A DNA stretch of 64,000 nucleotides from Clostridium sporogenes. Its GTDB lineage: Bacteria > Bacillota > Clostridia > Clostridiales > Clostridiaceae. This document shows, piece by piece, positions 60,750 through 64,000 of this stretch (the first letter of the stretch is position 1; the number at the start of each line of letters is the position of its first letter). Made by a program: the position numbers and the translations under genes. The notes under the pieces are model-generated. The model had not been told where the DNA came from. It ran no database searches and worked only from the letters and a program-made list of their open reading frames with translations. Where the stretch lies: contig NZ_CP011663.1 of the NCBI RefSeq assembly GCF_001020205.1, positions 868,001-932,000 of the forward strand, read 5' to 3'.

Positions 60750-60932
60750 ATGAAAATTCAATTAAGCTGTGTTAGGTGTGGTTCTACAGAATTTAATCAC
60801 GAATCTATACAGTGCATAAAAGTAGAAGGTAACTATTATTTGCTGCATGAGGATATAAAAGATAATGAAGTAACCTGTGCAAAATGTGGATTAAGAGATT
60901 ATGTAGCCAATCTTGTTATTGTATTCAAGTAA
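60750..60932 (+). CDS. Small zinc-ribbon protein
   Basis: 60 residues with two CxxC knuckles, SCVRCGS and TCAKCGL, separated by about 30 residues, as in small zinc ribbons. No other domain. Ribosome site AAGGAGAT. It is 30 bases upstream of another small gene, with which it may be co-transcribed. Role unknown; many such proteins bind nucleic acid or partner proteins. Confidence 0.75.
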   Translation: MKIQLSCVRCGSTEFNHESIQCIKVEGNYYLLHEDIKDNEVTCAKCGLRDYVANLVIVFK

Positions 60933-60962
60933 TTTGCAACAAAAATAAATGGAGGAGATAAA

Positions 60963-61208
60963 ATGTTTAATAATAGATTTTGCTATAGAATAGCCAAAGA
61001 AGCCGAAGTTGGCTGGAGCGAAGAATTGAAAGACTATTGTGAGGCTTATATAGAGACAACAATGCAAACCAAAAAAGAAATACCAGAAGAACTTAAAAGT
61101 GATATTGCAGAAAATTTAAAAATAGGATTAGCTGGTACATTGGATACTAATAGAAAATATTTAGAATATATTGAACCAGATGAATATGACCAATATGTAG
61201 AAGATTAA
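60963..61208 (+). CDS. Small acidic protein of unknown function
   Basis: 81 residues, acidic and helical (YCEAYIETTMQTKKEIPEEL, IEPDEYDQYVED at the end), without membrane segment or Cys motif. ATG behind TGGAGGAGA. It follows the zinc-ribbon gene by 30 bases. I do not recognise a family. Confidence 0.65.
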   Translation: MFNNRFCYRIAKEAEVGWSEELKDYCEAYIETTMQTKKEIPEELKSDIAENLKIGLAGTLDTNRKYLEYIEPDEYDQYVED

Positions 61209-61422
61209 TACACAATACAAATAAATGAAGAACAAAATCTATATTTTATAAAAACTTTTTTATGAACTAGATTTGTAATTTAAACATTTTTCCGAAAAGT
61301 ATGTAGGGGTTCCCTTCTCGACTAAAGTCGAAAGTTTTTACACTCACATTCTTATGGATAATATAATTAAATTTAAGAAATTTGCACATAATATATGATA
61401 AATATATACGAATTATATAAAA

Positions 61423-61551
61423 ATGAGAGGTATAGATGTTGGATTAAAAGAATTTGCCATAATGAGTGATGGAAAAATTTTAAATAATCTTAAATGGAAT
61501 GTAATAAAAGGTACATTGACTAGAGGGGTTGGAATAACATTGATAGTATGA
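61423..61551 (+). pseudogene. TnpB (IS200/IS605 OrfB) fragment
   Basis: A 42-codon frame begins MRGIDVGLKEFAIMSDGKIL, the first RuvC motif of TnpB with its catalytic Asp (GIDxGLKxFAxxSDG). The remainder of the protein is absent. A short GTAGGGG...CGACTAAAGTCG hairpin-like sequence at 61300-61345 may derive from an element end. Remnant only. Confidence 0.7.
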
Positions 61552-61640
61552 GTAAAATCGTATCATTAGATATATCGACGACAAAGCTACCATCTTCTAT
61601 AAGTGATGGTGATTTGTGTAAAGTTTAGGAGAGAACCATA

Positions 61641-62732
61641 ATGGAAAATAAAAGTAATAATGTGTTAACTACAAATCAAACTATGGCCATAATAGTAGGA
61701 TCTATGATAGGAATAGGAATATTATCCCTTCCAGCTGATTTAACTAAAATAGCTGAAAATGATGGATGGATTGGAGTAGTTATAGGAAGTTTATATCCTT
61801 TTTATATAGTACTTTGTGCTATATTAATTTTTAAAGATAATTCTTACCACAACACCAATATAGTGGAAATAAGCAAGAACTATTTTGGGAAAATTTTAGG
61901 TAGTATGTTTTCTTTTATATTTGCTTTCCAATTTTTTGTTTATATAATTATTACCACTGCTAGTATAAGTAATTTATTAAGAGTTCATTTAGTTTTATTT
62001 TTAGAGCAATATAAATTGGCCATTCCAATACTATTAATTTCAGTATATGCTGCCTCTAAAGGCATAAAAGCCTTAGGCATAATAAATCAAATTATTTTTT
62101 ATACAGCTATCCCATTAATTTTAATAACTTTTTTGGCAATAAAGCGAGGGAATATTCTCAATATTCAACCTATATTAGGAGCTCCATTTTCCTCTATTTT
62201 AAAGGCTAGTATAGAGACTGTATATTCTTTTTTAGGTATAGAATTTATTTTTTTAATAGTTCCTTTAATGAAGGATAAAACTAAGATAAAAAGTTCCTTT
62301 TTAAAAAGTACATCAATTGTAGTTGTTGTGTATATATGGCTAAGTTTTATATCCATATATTATTTAGGTCCAGATGTAGCAAAAAAATTGTATTGGCCTA
62401 CGTTATCTCTTTCAGAAACAATTTATGTACCTGGTATAAGTAATTTTAAACTTGTGTTTATGTTTTTATGGAACAGTATAATATTTCAAACCATAGCTAA
62501 TCAGAATTATTTTTTTTATTATTCACTGTCTAACATTTCAAAAAAAATAAATCCTAATATCCTATATAGTATAGTATTTATCTTCGTTGCTATAATTGTT
62601 AATAGGTTAGATAGTGTTATAACTCTTATAAAAATCAATAAATATATTAATATATTTTATTTAACGTTTAATTTAATTTTTATAACCAGTATAACTATTA
62701 TAAAAATTATAAAAAGCAGACGAAAAAGTTGA
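61641..62732 (+). CDS. GerAB-type spore germinant receptor permease
   Basis: 363 residues, about ten membrane segments. The start LTTNQTMAIIVGSMIGIGILSLPADLTKIA is typical of the GerAB/YndE family (PF03845), inner-membrane subunits that bind germinant amino acids with GerAA and GerAC partners. Neither partner is adjacent in this window, so it is an orphan permease subunit, as is common in clostridia. Ribosome site AGGAGAG. A 26-codon frame at 61548-61628 just upstream is of doubtful reality. Confidence 0.88.
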   Translation: MENKSNNVLTTNQTMAIIVGSMIGIGILSLPADLTKIAENDGWIGVVIGSLYPFYIVLCAILIFKDNSYHNTNIVEISKNYFGKILGSMFSFIFAFQFFVYIIITTASISNLLRVHLVLFLEQYKLAIPILLISVYAASKGIKALGIINQIIFYTAIPLILITFLAIKRGNILNIQPILGAPFSSILKASIETVYSFLGIEFIFLIVPLMKDKTKIKSSFLKSTSIVVVVYIWLSFISIYYLGPDVAKKLYWPTLSLSETIYVPGISNFKLVFMFLWNSIIFQTIANQNYFFYYSLSNISKKINPNILYSIVFIFVAIIVNRLDSVITLIKINKYINIFYLTFNLIFITSITIIKIIKSRRKS

Positions 62733-62779
62733 CAATAATAATGAATGTTAATTATACTTGTGCTAAAAGGAGTGATGCT

Positions 62780-62961
62780 ATGTGTAAGAAGTATCCTGAT
62801 AGAAATACAGCAATAAAAGTTTTTGGGCAGGTAGAAAAGCTAAATCCAAACCTTGGGAACAACATTCTAAATTTGTGATTTTAGCTTGTAAAAATATTGC
62901 CAAACATTGTACATATATTGATAGTGATAGAAGATATGTAAAAAGGTATTTTGAGAATTGA
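62780..62961 (+). pseudogene. HD-domain protein remnant, frameshifted
   Basis: An ATG after AAAGGAGTGATGCT starts MCKKYPDRNTAIKVFGQVEKLNPN; in another frame the sequence continues KPWEQHSKFVILACKNIAKHC and TYIDSDRRYVKRYF. This is the N-terminal part of HD-superfamily hydrolases in which the HD motif follows the last segment. A one-base shift near 62850 and loss of the rest show decay. The tail overlaps the next gene's 5' end. Confidence 0.65.
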
Positions 62962-62977
62962 AAGTGAGTTGATTATT

Positions 62978-63502
62978 TTGGATTATAGATTACTTGAAAG
63001 GTCAGAACTTGCATTATTAGGTGAAATTGATAGAAAAGAAATTGTAAATGAATTTTATTATTTTAGAGATAATAAACTCCAAATAGTAAATGAATTTTAT
63101 AATATTGAGGGATGGGACTTGAAAGAACTCCATGAATATATTGATAGATTACAAGAAATATATGATAGAAATGGAACTATATATGGGGCCTTTGACAATA
63201 AAACAATTGTAGGTTTAGGGGCTTTAGAAAGTAAATTTATTGGAAGAAATAATGAGCAACTTAAACTTGATATGTTATATATAAGTAATAATTATCGTAA
63301 AAAGGGTATAGGCAAAAATATGGTAAATTTGCTATCTAAAAAAGCAAAAGAATTAAATGCTAAAAGTATATATATATCTGCTACACCCTTTAAAAACACA
63401 GTAGATTTTTATTTTGCTATGGGTGCAAAATTAACAAATGAGATAAATAAAGATTTATATGAATTAGAACCATATGATATACATATGATGTTACAATTAT
63501 AA
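62978..63502 (+). CDS. GNAT N-acetyltransferase
   Basis: About 174 residues from the TTG at 62978: DYRLLERSELALLGEIDR at the start, TIYGAFDNKTIVGLGALE, then LDMLYISNNYRKKGIGKNMVNLLSKKAKELNA with the acetyl-CoA motif (R-x-x-G-I-G) and SATPFKNTVDFYFAMGAKL. The frame is open to 62951, but those codons overlap the HD remnant and the relatives I know start at DYRLLE. Ribosome site AAAGTGAG. Acetyl acceptor unknown. Confidence 0.85.
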   Translation: MDYRLLERSELALLGEIDRKEIVNEFYYFRDNKLQIVNEFYNIEGWDLKELHEYIDRLQEIYDRNGTIYGAFDNKTIVGLGALESKFIGRNNEQLKLDMLYISNNYRKKGIGKNMVNLLSKKAKELNAKSIYISATPFKNTVDFYFAMGAKLTNEINKDLYELEPYDIHMMLQL

Positions 63503-63851
63503 TAAATACATGTTTAGTAAAATAAATAAAAATCTAGGGCATTCTTTTATGGAGTGATTTTATATTTGTTAAAAAATATTATAAAGTAATATGTTTGATG
63601 GAAATAAAGGAATGCACATTGATATATTAAACTTCTTTGCTGATATTTTTATTAGTTATCCCTTATTGGTGTTAATAAAGAAAATATATTTTTTTGGAAA
63701 CCATCCCAGTAATCCTTTATCTACGCTAATAGATGAATAGCTATATGATTTATAAATTTTTTAAAAATTCCACAAGAAACAAATAGAAGTCTCCACCATA
63801 TCACCAGACTTTCCACAAGTGTTATGATAATAACATGGAGGTTCAAATAGT
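63503..63851. other. Intergenic region with a possible small ORF
   Basis: Contains the small frame at 63612 and, near its end, a short repeat CCAGACTTTCCACAAG before the MerR gene. No confident promoter was identified. Confidence 0.35.
63612..63740 (+). CDS. Putative 42-residue ORF
   Basis: ATG with AAAGG just upstream opens a 42-codon frame: hydrophobic first half (ILNFFADIFISYPLLVLIKK) and a polar end (NHPSNPLSTLIDE). No family recognised. It may be a membrane peptide or the remnant of a larger gene. Confidence 0.3.
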   Translation: MHIDILNFFADIFISYPLLVLIKKIYFFGNHPSNPLSTLIDE

Positions 63852-64000
63852 ATGGATAAGATATATAAAACAGCAGAAGTAGCTAAAATAGTTGGGGTAC
63901 ATCCCAACACTGTACGTTTGTATGAAAAACTTGATTTAATACCAAAGCCGAATAGATTACCAAATGGATATAGAGTATTTACTGACTATCATATAGAGCA
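63852..64000 (+). CDS. MerR-family regulator, cut by the window end
   Basis: The first 49 residues of a MerR protein: MDKIYKTAEVAKIVGVHPNT, then VRLYEKLDLIPKPNRLPNGYRVFTD, i.e. the full recognition helix and wing start. The effector part lies beyond the window. ATG behind TGGAGGTT. Confidence 0.85.
   Translation, partial: MDKIYKTAEVAKIVGVHPNTVRLYEKLDLIPKPNRLPNGYRVFTDYHIE

Noticed and set aside
61548..61628. 26-codon frame MSKIVSLDISTTKLPSSISDG upstream of gerAB
   Set aside because: Has no ribosome site, overlaps the TnpB fragment and matches no family I know; too short to support.

Overview
The window is a stretch of low-GC clostridial chromosome. Spore genes (sspH, two CotF-type coat proteins, a GerAB-type germinant permease), AGA-biased arginine codons, AT-rich spacers and a bacimethrin/thiaminase I cluster all point to Clostridium, most likely the proteolytic C. 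botulinum / C. sporogenes group. In the thiaminase the catalytic Cys falls exactly at residue 143, the number used for the C. botulinum enzyme. The species assignment is inference from content, not from a search.

Layout. 1-2.3 kb: end of a MarR regulator overlapping an ABC exporter. 3-7.4 kb: bacimethrin-type cluster (nucleotide glycosidase, CMP/dCMP hydroxymethylase-like thymidylate synthase homologue, methyltransferase, secreted thiaminase I, ThiD). 7.6-17.6 kb: small proteins, an ABC exporter, a decayed two-component system interrupted by an AraC/GyrI-type gene, an H-type lectin, a DUF4003 protein and a lysozyme-like protein with a Met/Gly/Asn repeat. 17.9-24.1 kb: MacB-like ABC exporter plus its response regulator and kinase. 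24.4-26.6 kb: LUD protein, SASP H, and FolT behind a tetrahydrofolate riboswitch. 27.8-36.8 kb: DapB homologue, rhodanese, GNAT, zinc-ribbon protein, amidohydrolase and tandem BrnQ carriers. 37.8-43.2 kb: a soluble chemoreceptor fused to a peptide-binding domain, then feoA and a split feoB. 43.4-48.2 kb: an orphan manganese riboswitch, then cobC-like, VanW, cobS and cblS-like genes. 48.6-54.2 kb: coat proteins followed by a three-hairpin RNA array, a DUF2334 lipoprotein, a PTPS/QueD homologue, folP and folK. 54.6-64 kb: MerR-methyltransferase fusion, two DegT aminotransferases, an XRE regulator with twin operators, remnants of TnpB and HD-domain genes, gerAB-like permease, GNAT, and the start of a MerR gene.

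Functional threads. Thiamine antagonism (bacimethrin plus thiaminase), folate supply (FolT with THF riboswitch, FolP, FolK, and a PTPS carrying a CExxHGH motif that could replace the absent FolB), corrinoid lower-ligand salvage (CobC/CobS/CblS) and metal homeostasis (FeoAB, Mn riboswitch) recur. The spacers are colonised by at least four families of short palindromic, non-coding repeats (called A-D here), one copy of A being inserted inside a copy of B.

The strongest candidates for something undescribed are: (1) three tandem 52-bp repeats at 49523-49657 that fold into hairpins with compensatory base changes and an invariant AGGGATG loop resembling a CsrA target; (2) the membrane-free MCP + SBP_bac_5 fusion; (3) a complete manganese riboswitch with terminator but no gene behind it, facing feoB; and (4) two promoters sharing direct TTGTAATA repeats at identical spacing. 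All calls were made by eye from sequence and recalled family knowledge; no searches were run.
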